DNA of 64,000 bases, from contig CAKTNW010000002.1 in NCBI GenBank assembly GCA_934589145.1, positions 62,001 through 126,000 of the forward strand, in the 5' to 3' direction. The notes beneath the pieces are model-generated. The model searched no databases, had not been told where the DNA came from, and saw nothing but the letters and a program-made list of their open reading frames with translations. Numbering within the stretch: position 1 is the first letter of the stretch; every line of letters starts with the position of its first letter. Source of the DNA: an uncultured Oscillospiraceae bacterium (GTDB lineage Bacteria > Bacillota > Clostridia > Oscillospirales > Oscillospiraceae). This document shows, piece after piece, positions 24,426 through 32,601 of this stretch. A program made the translations under genes and the position numbers.

Positions 24426-25406
24426 ATGAAAGCTTTGAAAAAAGTGCCCCTTGCCGCATGGGCGTTCCTGGCCGGTGTCGTTTTGCTGCTGGTGATCAGG
24501 GGCAGCGCTTACTACCAGACGATTTTTGTCCTGTGCGCAATTTATTCCATTGCCGTTTCCGGTCTGGATCTGTTGTTTGGCTATTCCGGACAGATATCTC
24601 TCGGTAATGCGATGTTCTATGCGACCGGTGCGTATACATCTGCCATCCTCAGCGTGAATTATGGCGTAAATCCTTGGTTGGCCATGCTGGCCGGTATCGT
24701 GCTGACCGTGATTCTGAGTGTGATTGTGGCGATTCCGGCATCCAAGCTGGTGCACCAGTTCCTGGCATTGCTGACCATTGCTGCTGGTAACATGATGTAT
24801 GTATTCCTGTGCAAGGCAACCAATATTACCAACGCGATGAAGGGCATCCGCAAGATCCCGGATCTGAGTATTTTTGGATATGAGCTACATTCCAAGTACA
24901 GTTTTGCCATTTTCAGTTTCGTTATGCTGGCACTGTTTCTGTTCATCAAACAGCGTATCGTTCATTCCTCTACAGGCCGTGCGTTTATGGCGATTCGCGA
25001 GAATACAGTGGCAGCAGGTGGTATGGGTATCAATGTTCGCCGCTATAAAATCCTTGCCTTTGTGATCAGTGCGGTATTTGCTTCAGTTGCCGGCTCCATG
25101 TATGCGCACTTCATTGGCTTTATCAGCCCCGAGACCTTCAATAGTGCCCAGTCTAATCTTCAAATGACCATGCTGCTGTTCGGCGGTATGGGCAACCCGG
25201 TAGGCCCGATCTTCGGCGCTTCGGTCATTGCGATTCTGAATGAATCCCTGCAGAGCTTCAGTACATATAAGACCCTGATTTACGGAGTACTGGTGCTGAT
25301 CGCAGTGCTGTTCATGCCACGTGGCTGCTTTGGCCTCGGCCAGGATCTGGTAAACAAAATCAGAAAGCGTGGAGGAAAGGTGGGAAAGAAGAATGCTGAA
25401 AATTGA
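24426..25406 (+). CDS. LivM-type ABC transporter permease
   Basis: Integral membrane permease of 326 residues with eight to nine helices. Landmarks: LLFGYSGQISLGNAMFYATG, the coupling loop GRAFMAIRENTVAAGGMGIN, and FGGMGNPVGPIFGA. The ATG at 24426 is used since it is 11 bases after GGGAGG; a TTG only two bases after that site is unlikely. Its 3' end overlaps the LivG-type gene by 14 bases. Confidence 0.93.
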   Translation: MKALKKVPLAAWAFLAGVVLLLVIRGSAYYQTIFVLCAIYSIAVSGLDLLFGYSGQISLGNAMFYATGAYTSAILSVNYGVNPWLAMLAGIVLTVILSVIVAIPASKLVHQFLALLTIAAGNMMYVFLCKATNITNAMKGIRKIPDLSIFGYELHSKYSFAIFSFVMLALFLFIKQRIVHSSTGRAFMAIRENTVAAGGMGINVRRYKILAFVISAVFASVAGSMYAHFIGFISPETFNSAQSNLQMTMLLFGGMGNPVGPIFGASVIAILNESLQSFSTYKTLIYGVLVLIAVLFMPRGCFGLGQDLVNKIRKRGGKVGKKNAEN

Positions 25407-26157
25407 CCAGGCTACGATTAAGTTCGGCGGATTGACCGCTGTTGACAATGTTAGTTTCGAGATCGAAGACAATGCGATTTTTGGCCTGATCGGCCCCAAC
25501 GGCGCCGGAAAGACGACACTTTTTAATATCATCAGCGGTGTATATGCGCCCACCAGCGGCAAGATCTATTTGCAAGATGAGGATATCACCGGCTTGCAGC
25601 CCTATGAGATCTGCTGCAAGGGTATTGCCAGAACCTATCAGAACATTAACCTGTTCCACTCGATGACGGTGATGGAAAATGTAAAGATCGGCTGCCATCA
25701 TACCATTCGTTCCAACCTGGCCGCTAACATCATCCGAACCCCGAATCAGCGGGCTGAGGAGAAGGAAATCCATGAAAAATGTATGGAGCTGCTGGAGTTC
25801 GTGGGCCTAGCCGATAAAGCGGAGTACCAGTCGAAGAATCTCCCCTATGGCGAGCAGCGCAAGCTGGAGATCGCTCGCGCTATGGCGACAAACCCCAAGC
25901 TGCTGTTATTGGATGAGCCTGCTGCCGGTATGAATTCGCGGGAAAAGGTAGATCTGGCAGAACTGATCCGCAAGATCAACGAACGTGGAATGACGATTCT
26001 GCTGGTGGAGCACGATATGAAGCTGGTCATGAATATCACGCACCAGATCAGTGTTTTGAACTTCGGCAAGAAGATCGCACAGGGGACGCCTAAGGATATT
26101 CAGGAGAATCCTGATGTGATCGAAGCTTATTTGGGAGGTGGCCTCATTGGCGAATAA
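25393..26157 (+). CDS. LivG-type ABC ATP-binding protein
   Basis: ATPase of 254 residues. Walker A GPNGAGKTT, Q loop and helical region typical of LivG (GIARTYQNINLFHSMTVMEN), signature variant LPYGEQRKLEIARA, Walker B LLLLDEPAAGMN and switch His in VEHDM. The signature lacks the usual LSGGQ, which is normal for LivG. Start MLKIDQATIKFGG at 25393; an upstream GTG adds eight charged residues without homology. Confidence 0.94.
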   Translation: MLKIDQATIKFGGLTAVDNVSFEIEDNAIFGLIGPNGAGKTTLFNIISGVYAPTSGKIYLQDEDITGLQPYEICCKGIARTYQNINLFHSMTVMENVKIGCHHTIRSNLAANIIRTPNQRAEEKEIHEKCMELLEFVGLADKAEYQSKNLPYGEQRKLEIARAMATNPKLLLLDEPAAGMNSREKVDLAELIRKINERGMTILLVEHDMKLVMNITHQISVLNFGKKIAQGTPKDIQENPDVIEAYLGGGLIGE

Positions 26158-26866
26158 GATTCTTGAAGTCAATCATTTTTCCTACTCCTACGGTCACATT
26201 AAAGCGGTAGATGATATTTCCTTTCATGTGGATGAGGGTGAGATCGTTACCTTGATTGGTGGCAACGGCGCGGGAAAGACCACCACGCTGCGGGCAATTT
26301 CGGGACTGATCCGCGGTGGGCAGAAGGGCTCTGTCCTGTTTGAGGGAAAAGAAATCCTTGGCTTGAGCGCTCATAAGATTACCGGCATGGGTATTGCCCA
26401 GTGTCTGGAGGGCCGCCAGGTTTTTTCACACCTTACTGTTCGGGAGAATTTGCAGATGGGAGCTTTTCTGCGGAAGGATACGGACAAGATCAAGCAGGAC
26501 TATGAGTATGTATATAGCCTGTTTCCTCGGCTGAAGGAGAGAAACTCCCAGCTGGCAGGTACACTATCCGGAGGTGAACAGCAGATGCTGGCCGTTGGTC
26601 GCGGCCTGATGATGAATCCTAAGATCCTGATGATGGATGAGCCGTCCTTGGGCCTGGCCCCTATTGTGGTTAATGAGATATTTGAGATCATCAAACAGAT
26701 CAACGCAGATGGAAAAACCATCCTTTTGGTAGAGCAGAACTCCAATGCAGCCCTGACGGTGGCGCACCGCGGTTATGTAGTAGAGACAGGCCATATCGTC
26801 ATGAGCGATACGGCGGAGAATCTGCGACAGAGTGAAGAAGTTAAGAAAGCGTATCTGGGGCTGTGA
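26147..26866 (+). CDS. LivF-type ABC ATP-binding protein
   Basis: ATPase of 239 residues. Walker A GGNGAGKTT, LEGRQVFSHLTVRENL (the LivF-type Q-loop region), signature LSGGEQQMLAVGR, Walker B ILMMDEPSLGLAP. The TTG at 26147 is chosen as start because GGGAGG lies eight bases before it; the GTG at 26138 sits inside that site. It overlaps the LivG-type stop and closes the importer operon. Confidence 0.93.
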   Translation: MANKILEVNHFSYSYGHIKAVDDISFHVDEGEIVTLIGGNGAGKTTTLRAISGLIRGGQKGSVLFEGKEILGLSAHKITGMGIAQCLEGRQVFSHLTVRENLQMGAFLRKDTDKIKQDYEYVYSLFPRLKERNSQLAGTLSGGEQQMLAVGRGLMMNPKILMMDEPSLGLAPIVVNEIFEIIKQINADGKTILLVEQNSNAALTVAHRGYVVETGHIVMSDTAENLRQSEEVKKAYLGL

Positions 26867-26933
26867 CTACAGGGCGATGCAGCACTTTTTCTGCATAACA
26901 GAGTAAGAATTTCGCGGAGGCTTTGAAAGATAT

Positions 26934-27761
26934 ATGCGTAACTGGAAATATGGCATTTCATTTGCGGAGGTCTCGCCCATGACGGCACCTCTGCCGCTGG
27001 CAGGCAACCTGTATGAGAATATGGAGAAGGCTGCGGCTTACGGATATGACGCGGTAGAGTTTCACACATTACCGTCGTTTCACTTTGAATGGGAGCGCAT
27101 TAAGCACATGCGCCAGCAGAAAAAGGGAGATATCTGTATGCTGGTTACCGGACGCCTCTATACACAGCTGCATTACTGTTTGATCAGCGACGATCCGGAG
27201 AACGTCAAAGGCGCTATTTCGGGCTTGAAGGCGTATATTGATCAGGCGCAGAAGCTGGGTGTGGATATCGTGTTGGGCTGGGTCAAGGGCTCTGTTCCTC
27301 AAGGTGGAGACCGTGATATCTATATGGCGCGTTTGGCCGACGGTTTGTCTCAGCTCAATGACTATGCGCGTTCACGGAACGTGCGGATCATGATCGAAGT
27401 CATCAATCACTATGAGACAAACATCTTTAATACAGCACAGGAGACCCTGGACTTTATCAGCACCCGCGCACTGGATCAGTGCTATGTCCATCTTGATACC
27501 TACCATATGGGACTGGAAGAGATGGATCCCTATGAAGCGATCCACCTGTGTGGAAAGAAACTGGGTTATTTTCATGTGGCAGACAATTCCAGGCGTTATC
27601 CCGGCAGCGGCCAGTTTGATTTTAGCAGACTTATGCAGGCCCTTGCCGATGTAGGGTATGACGGGTATGTAACGGTGGAATGTCTTCCGGAACCGGATCG
27701 TGATACGGCGGCAAAAAAGGCAATCAACTATCTGAACGCTTGCGAGCCGAAATCATGCTGA
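26934..27761 (+). CDS. TIM-barrel sugar (phosphate) isomerase/epimerase
   Basis: Cytoplasmic protein of 275 residues of the AP-endonuclease-2/xylose-isomerase-like TIM-barrel superfamily. The metal ligands are expected at the Glu of IMIEVINHYE, the Asp of VHLDTYHMG, the His of GYFHVADN and the Glu of VTVECLPEP; all are present, which fits an active Mn/Co-dependent enzyme like D-tagatose 3-epimerase or hydroxypyruvate isomerase. It follows the importer genes by 67 bases with the same AT-richer composition, so it probably acts early on the imported compound. The exact substrate cannot be read. Confidence 0.88.
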   Translation: MRNWKYGISFAEVSPMTAPLPLAGNLYENMEKAAAYGYDAVEFHTLPSFHFEWERIKHMRQQKKGDICMLVTGRLYTQLHYCLISDDPENVKGAISGLKAYIDQAQKLGVDIVLGWVKGSVPQGGDRDIYMARLADGLSQLNDYARSRNVRIMIEVINHYETNIFNTAQETLDFISTRALDQCYVHLDTYHMGLEEMDPYEAIHLCGKKLGYFHVADNSRRYPGSGQFDFSRLMQALADVGYDGYVTVECLPEPDRDTAAKKAINYLNACEPKSC

Positions 27762-27787
27762 CCATTTGACTGCAAGGAGGAAACGCT

Positions 27788-28033
27788 GTGGAAAAACGCA
27801 AGATGCTGACCTTTGAATTGGAAAGCCGATTGATGATCGAGCTATTTGCCAGCGTTGCACTGCTGGGTATCGCCCTGTACCTGGCGTTTGGGATTTTTAA
27901 TGGAAGTCAGAGCGAGACTGGTATCTATGGCTTGGCTTTTTTTGCGCTGCTATTTGCCGTGGGCGGCGGGGTTGGCCTTGTCCGTACCGTTTTGCGGTAT
28001 CGCAAGGCAAAGAAAAACCGCAAATTGCGTTGA
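27788..28033 (+). CDS. Small two-helix membrane protein, unknown
   Basis: Not recognised. The protein has 81 residues with two hydrophobic helices (about 16-36 and 45-66) and a basic tail (RYRKAKKNRKLR). GTG start at 27788 with a good AAGGAGG site eight bases before. It sits inside the catabolic operon between the TIM-barrel protein and the UxaE-type epimerase. The two-helix, positively charged end gives an N-in C-in orientation by the positive-inside rule. Confidence 0.72.
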   Translation: MEKRKMLTFELESRLMIELFASVALLGIALYLAFGIFNGSQSETGIYGLAFFALLFAVGGGVGLVRTVLRYRKAKKNRKLR

Positions 28034-28070
28034 GCTTACTCAATGGAGAACTGTGCATGAAAGGACTGAT

Positions 28071-29567
28071 GTGACATTGGATAAGCAGAGAGTATTGGCA
28101 GAATGCATCGAGGCGGAGTATCTGCCGACTGAGACTTCCTGGCGCGAAAGTAAGAACAACGCGTTTTTACTGGCACGACACCGAGGCTTACCCGTGATGC
28201 TGATATTTGGTGAAAGACCCCCATGGTTTGAGGGGGATACCATTTCGGTAGGGGAGGTATATGCCCTGAAATGTCCTCTGACCTCCGGAAATCTCCTGGC
28301 ATTGCAGCAAAAGTTCCCAGAGCTGAAGCCGGTGAGCCTGGAGGGCCACGACGTGACCATTGGTCTGGGTGACCGGCTGGGACTGGTATCCGGCGCGCAC
28401 ATCGCCGCGCTGGCGGGCACCGGGGCCTTCCCCGTGCTGGCGCAGCAGTCCAAGCGGGAGCTGAACCTGACGGGCCGCAGCTATCGCCAGATGCTGGACG
28501 ACGTGGCATGGCAGGTGTTTGAGGCGGGCTATCACGGCGGCTATGCCGCCGACGGCGACCACCTGAAAACGCTGGAGGAGGTGCGCGCCGCCATTGCCGA
28601 CGGCGCCACCATGATCACGCTGGACTGCTCGGAGCACATCGATCCTGACGCCTACCGGCTGGACACCGATGCGGCGCTGGCGCAGTGCCGGGAAAAGTTC
28701 ACCCAAGCGCAATTAGATGGCTGGACGCAGACCTACTGCGGCAAGACCTTCCCCCTGCCGGAGGGCCGGCAGGTGATCTTTGACGAGACGTTCTTCCCCC
28801 AGATGCTGCTGACCTACGGCGCGGCGCTGGACTTTATGGAGACGGTGTATCAGGCCGCCATCGCGGCCGCCCCCCATGCCGTATCCTTCGAGATCTCCAT
28901 CGACGAGACGGAGGTGCCCACCACGCCGGAGGCCCACTACTTCATCGCCCACCAGTTGGCAGCCCGAGGGATCCGGGCCGGAAGCGTGGCGCCCCGGTTC
29001 TGCGGCGAGTTCCAGAAGGGCGTGGATTATCGGGGCGACATCCGGCAGTTCCAGATGGAATTTGCCGTACACGCCGCCATCGCCGAGGCCTTCGGCTATC
29101 GGGTCAGCGTCCACTCCGGCAGCGATAAATTCAGCATCTTCCCCTATGTGGGCAAGCTCAGCGGCGGCCGGTTCCATCTCAAGACCTCCGGCACCAGTTG
29201 GGTGGAGGCCGTGCGGGTCATCGCCATGTGCGACCCAGCCCTGTTCCGCCGCATGGCGGCCTTCAGCCGCCTGCACTTTGAGGAGGCGCGGGCCTATTAC
29301 CACGTCTCCGCCTCCCTTGACCGGGTGCCGGATATGGACAGCATCCCCGACGGTGAGCTGCCCGCCCTGCTGGACATGGTGGACACCCGTCAGGTGATGC
29401 ACATCACCTACGGCTTCCTGCTGCAGGCCAAGGATGAACAGGGCAAGCCCCTGTTCCGGGACGATATCTACCGGACGCTGCAGGCAAACAAGACGCTGCT
29501 GGATACGGTGATCTGCCGTCACATCCGGCGGCACCTGACGCTGCTGGGCGCGGCGGACAGCCAATAA
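28071..29567 (+). CDS. uxaE: Tagaturonate epimerase family protein (UxaE-like)
   Basis: Cytoplasmic protein of 498 residues, the usual UxaE length. UxaE interconverts D-tagaturonate and D-fructuronate in hexuronate breakdown (described in Thermotoga). Family stretches are present: FEISIDETEVPTTPEAHYFI, SVAPRFCGEFQKGVDYRGD, HSGSDKFSIFPY, LKTSGTSWVEAVR and YYHVSASL. The GTG at 28071 is the start, with AAAGGA five bases before; the frame extends further upstream through the small membrane gene but without homology. Composition changes inside this gene: the first 280 bases are AT-richer and the rest GC-rich. Other hexuronate genes (uxaC, uxaB, uxuA) are not in the window, so the substrate may be a relative of tagaturonate. 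Confidence 0.88.
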   Translation: MTLDKQRVLAECIEAEYLPTETSWRESKNNAFLLARHRGLPVMLIFGERPPWFEGDTISVGEVYALKCPLTSGNLLALQQKFPELKPVSLEGHDVTIGLGDRLGLVSGAHIAALAGTGAFPVLAQQSKRELNLTGRSYRQMLDDVAWQVFEAGYHGGYAADGDHLKTLEEVRAAIADGATMITLDCSEHIDPDAYRLDTDAALAQCREKFTQAQLDGWTQTYCGKTFPLPEGRQVIFDETFFPQMLLTYGAALDFMETVYQAAIAAAPHAVSFEISIDETEVPTTPEAHYFIAHQLAARGIRAGSVAPRFCGEFQKGVDYRGDIRQFQMEFAVHAAIAEAFGYRVSVHSGSDKFSIFPYVGKLSGGRFHLKTSGTSWVEAVRVIAMCDPALFRRMAAFSRLHFEEARAYYHVSASLDRVPDMDSIPDGELPALLDMVDTRQVMHITYGFLLQAKDEQGKPLFRDDIYRTLQANKTLLDTVICRHIRRHLTLLGAADSQ

Positions 29568-29581
29568 CGAAAGGACACGCT

Positions 29582-30412
29582 ATGGATAAGAAAAAAATCG
29601 AAACATTGGCGGCTCAGATCCGTCTGGAGACGCTGAAGGTCATCCATTCCCGCGGCTTCGGCCATGTGGGCGGCTCCATGGATCTAGCCGACCTGATGGC
29701 CGTGCTGTACGGCGAGGTCATGCATTTTGACCCCAAGAACCCCCGGGATCCCGACCGTGACTGGCTGGTGCTTTCCAAGGGTCACGCGGGCCCGGTGGCC
29801 TACGCCACCTTCGGTCTCATGGGCTTCTATCCCATGGAGGAGGCCTATACCCTCAACCAGCCCCATACCAAGTTCCCCAGCCACACCGACCGGAAGCTGA
29901 CCCCCGGCGTGGATCTGACCACCGGCTCTCTGGGCCAAGGGGCTTCCACCGCCACAGGCGCGGCCCTGGGCAACAAGATTGACGGCCGCACCAACCATGT
30001 ATTCTGTGTGGTGGGCGACGGCGAGGCCGACGAGGGCCAGGTGTGGGAGGCGTTCCACTTTGCCTACGCCCACAAGCTGGACAACCTGATCTACATCATC
30101 GACAACAACGGCTATCAACTGGACGGCAAGACCGCCGACATCCTCGACCACGGCGACATCGCCAAAAAGGCGGCGGGCTTCGGCCTGTACACCCAGGAGA
30201 TCGACGGCCACGACGTGGAGGCCATCTATCAGGCCATCCAGAACGCCTATGACAAGAAGGGCGTGCCCTCCTGCATCGTGCTGGACACCATCAAGGGCAA
30301 GGGCGCGACCTTTGCCGAGCCCAAGCGGGAGCACTCCTCCCAGCCCAGCGAGGAGGCATGGCAGGAGGCCATCGCCGCCGCCGAGAAAGCATTGCAGGAG
30401 GTGCGGAAATGA
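29582..30412 (+). CDS. Transketolase, N-terminal (TPP-binding) subunit
   Basis: Protein of 276 residues, half the length of a normal transketolase; the other half is the next gene. The thiamine diphosphate motif GDGEADEGQVWEAF ends in IIDNNG. Early catalytic histidines occur in VIHSRGFGHVGGS and VLSKGHAGP, and LTTGSLGQG is conserved. The two-subunit form is common in Archaea and Clostridia, where it may serve dedicated pathways beside the housekeeping enzyme. The stop overlaps the next start by ATGA. It would transfer a two-carbon ketol unit from a ketose or ketouronate to an aldose phosphate. Confidence 0.94.
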   Translation: MDKKKIETLAAQIRLETLKVIHSRGFGHVGGSMDLADLMAVLYGEVMHFDPKNPRDPDRDWLVLSKGHAGPVAYATFGLMGFYPMEEAYTLNQPHTKFPSHTDRKLTPGVDLTTGSLGQGASTATGAALGNKIDGRTNHVFCVVGDGEADEGQVWEAFHFAYAHKLDNLIYIIDNNGYQLDGKTADILDHGDIAKKAAGFGLYTQEIDGHDVEAIYQAIQNAYDKKGVPSCIVLDTIKGKGATFAEPKREHSSQPSEEAWQEAIAAAEKALQEVRK

Positions 30413-31380
30413 AACGGGAACTGATCGCCAAGCATGAAAAGGACAGCCGCGCCTGCCGGGACGCCTTCGCCCTGACGCTGAAGGACATGATGGCCGCCGA
30501 CAAGAGCGTGTGCTATGTGGACTGCGACCTGATGGGCTGCGTCAACACCAAGCAGCTCATGGCCGCCTACCCCGACCGGGCCTATGAGGCGGGCATCGCT
30601 GAGGCCAACGCCGCCGGTGTGTGCGCAGGCCTTGCCGCCACCGGCAAGAAGGTGTATCTCCACACCTTCGGCACCTTTGCCAGCCGCCGCATCTATGACC
30701 AGATCTACATGTCTGCCGCCTATGCCGATCTGCCGGTGCATGTGTTTGGCTCCGACGCAGGCGTGTGCGCCGCCTTCAACGGCGGCACCCATATGCCGCT
30801 GGAGGACGCCGCCATGTACCTGTCCATCCCCCAGGCGGTGGTCACCGACCCCTGCGACTACGCCCAGTTGAAGGCTGTCACCCAGCAGGTGGCGGACTGC
30901 GACTGCGTCACCTATACCCGCTTCGTCCGGAAGGACATCATCCAGGTCTACGGCGACGGCACAGAGTTTACGCTGGGCAAGGGCGTCGTCCTCCATGAGA
31001 GCGACGGGGACCAGGCCACCATTATCACCTCCGGCATTATGGTGGACGAGGCGCTGAAGGCCTATGAGCAGCTTCAGGCCGAGGGCATCGCCGTCCGTGT
31101 GGTGGATATGTTCACCTGGAAGCCGCTGGACGAGGAGCTGGTGGTGAAGTGCGCCGTCGAGACCGGCGCCATCGTCACCGCCGAGAACCACAACGTCACC
31201 TGCGGTCTGGGCAGCGTCGTGGCCAACTGCCTGGCCAAGAATCGCCCCACCGTGCAGGAGTTCGTGGGCGTGGATGACCAGTTCGGCCAGGTGGGCCCCC
31301 AGGCATTCCTGATGGATGAATACGGCCTGCGGGCCGCCAACATCGTGGCCGCCGTGAAGAAAGCAATCGCGAGAAAATAA
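30409..31380 (+). CDS. Transketolase, C-terminal subunit
   Basis: Protein of 323 residues with the pyrimidine-binding domain (catalytic Glu in GIAEANAAGVCAGLA, then YLHTFGTFASRR) and the C-terminal transketolase domain (GIMVDEALKAYEQL, VVDMFTWKPLD, TAENHNVTCGLGS). The start at 30409 gives an ATGA overlap with the N-subunit, which helps keep one-to-one synthesis. The substrate-site stretch AFNGGTHMPLEDA differs from the housekeeping GPTHQPIEH pattern (Pro and His replaced), which may reflect another substrate. Confidence 0.93.
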   Translation: MKRELIAKHEKDSRACRDAFALTLKDMMAADKSVCYVDCDLMGCVNTKQLMAAYPDRAYEAGIAEANAAGVCAGLAATGKKVYLHTFGTFASRRIYDQIYMSAAYADLPVHVFGSDAGVCAAFNGGTHMPLEDAAMYLSIPQAVVTDPCDYAQLKAVTQQVADCDCVTYTRFVRKDIIQVYGDGTEFTLGKGVVLHESDGDQATIITSGIMVDEALKAYEQLQAEGIAVRVVDMFTWKPLDEELVVKCAVETGAIVTAENHNVTCGLGSVVANCLAKNRPTVQEFVGVDDQFGQVGPQAFLMDEYGLRAANIVAAVKKAIARK

Positions 31381-31398
31381 GAAAAGGAGTACAGAATT

Positions 31399-32580
31399 AT
31401 GGCAATGGATGCTTTTTCCGCCAGTCTGATGGCTGACAAGCGCGAGATCATCTTCGCGCCCACCGTATATAAGTTCCAGACCTTCGCCCAGATGGCGGAG
31501 GAGTTTAAGCTGAACGAGCGTGACGTGGTGCTGACCAACGAGTTCATCTATACACCCTTCATGAAGGAGCTGGGTCTCAAGTGCAGCTTCGTGTTCCAGG
31601 AGAAGTTCGGTGCGGGTGAGCCCTCTGAGGCCATGATCCAGACCATGTACGACGCCATCCCCTATGACAGCTATGACCGGGTCATCGCCGTGGGCGGCGG
31701 TGCCATCATGGATCTGTGCAAGCTGCTGGGCTGCAAGCGGCCCGACAGCGTCCACGAGCTGTACTATAAGCGCTTCCCCGTTGTCCATGAAAAGGACGTT
31801 ATCGCCATCCCCACCACCTGCGGCACCGGCAGCGAGTGCACCAACATCTCCGTGGCCATCGTGAAAACGGAGATCGACGGCCAGCTCACCGGCGGCGAGA
31901 CCAAACTGGGTCTGGTGTCCGATGACATCATCCCCAACAAGGTGTGCCTGATCCCTGAGCTTATCAAGACCCTGCCCTACAAGCCCTTCGCCTGCTCCGC
32001 CATCGACGCGCTGGTGCACGCCACCGAGTCCTTCCTGAGCCCCCACCGCAAGACCATCACCAGTGAGATGTTCTCTGTGAAAGCCATGGACATGATCCTG
32101 AAGGGCTTCAAGCTCATTGACGAGAAGGGTCAGGACGCCCGGTTCGAGTATCTGGACGAGTTCGTGACCGCCAGCTTCTTCGCCGGCATCGCTTTCCTGA
32201 AGGCGGGCTGCGGCCCCGTCCACGGCATGAGCTTCCCTTTGGGCGGCACCTATCATGTGCCTCACGGCGAGAGCAATTATATGCTGTTCGGCGCGATCCT
32301 GCGGTACTATGATCGCAACGACCCCAATGGCGAGATCATGAAGTTCAAAAAGCTGGTGGCAGATATCACCGGCTGCAAGGCGGAGGATGCCATCGGCTAC
32401 CTGTGCGACCTGCTGCAGCGAATCCTGCCCCTGCGTCCCCTGCGTGACTGCGGCTTCACCGAGGCGGACTTCAAGTCCTTCCCCCTCAGCGTGGAGGCCA
32501 ACCAGCAGCGGCTGATGACCAACGCTTACTACCCCTTCGACTTGGATGCCGAGGAGGCCATTTACCGCGAGTGTTATTGA
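31399..32580 (+). CDS. Iron-containing (group III) dehydrogenase, 4-hydroxybutyrate dehydrogenase-like
   Basis: NAD(P)-dependent alcohol dehydrogenase of 393 residues. It is strongly reminiscent of the 4-hydroxybutyrate dehydrogenase of Clostridium kluyveri: VLTNEFIYTPF, FQEKFGAGEPSEAM, VIAVGGGAIMDLCK, IPTTCGTGSECTN, ALVHATESFLSP, GGTYHVPHGESNYM and ANQQRLMTNAYYPF. Metal ligands are the Asp of SAIDALVHATE with that His, and the later two His in GPVHGMSF and VPHGE. The known enzyme reduces succinate semialdehyde. Beside a transketolase it may reduce a four-carbon aldehyde acid, the expected leftover of a ketouronate (inference). Confidence 0.9.
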   Translation: MAMDAFSASLMADKREIIFAPTVYKFQTFAQMAEEFKLNERDVVLTNEFIYTPFMKELGLKCSFVFQEKFGAGEPSEAMIQTMYDAIPYDSYDRVIAVGGGAIMDLCKLLGCKRPDSVHELYYKRFPVVHEKDVIAIPTTCGTGSECTNISVAIVKTEIDGQLTGGETKLGLVSDDIIPNKVCLIPELIKTLPYKPFACSAIDALVHATESFLSPHRKTITSEMFSVKAMDMILKGFKLIDEKGQDARFEYLDEFVTASFFAGIAFLKAGCGPVHGMSFPLGGTYHVPHGESNYMLFGAILRYYDRNDPNGEIMKFKKLVADITGCKAEDAIGYLCDLLQRILPLRPLRDCGFTEADFKSFPLSVEANQQRLMTNAYYPFDLDAEEAIYRECY

Positions 32581-32601
32581 GCAACGGAAAGGAGAATCTC
32601 T

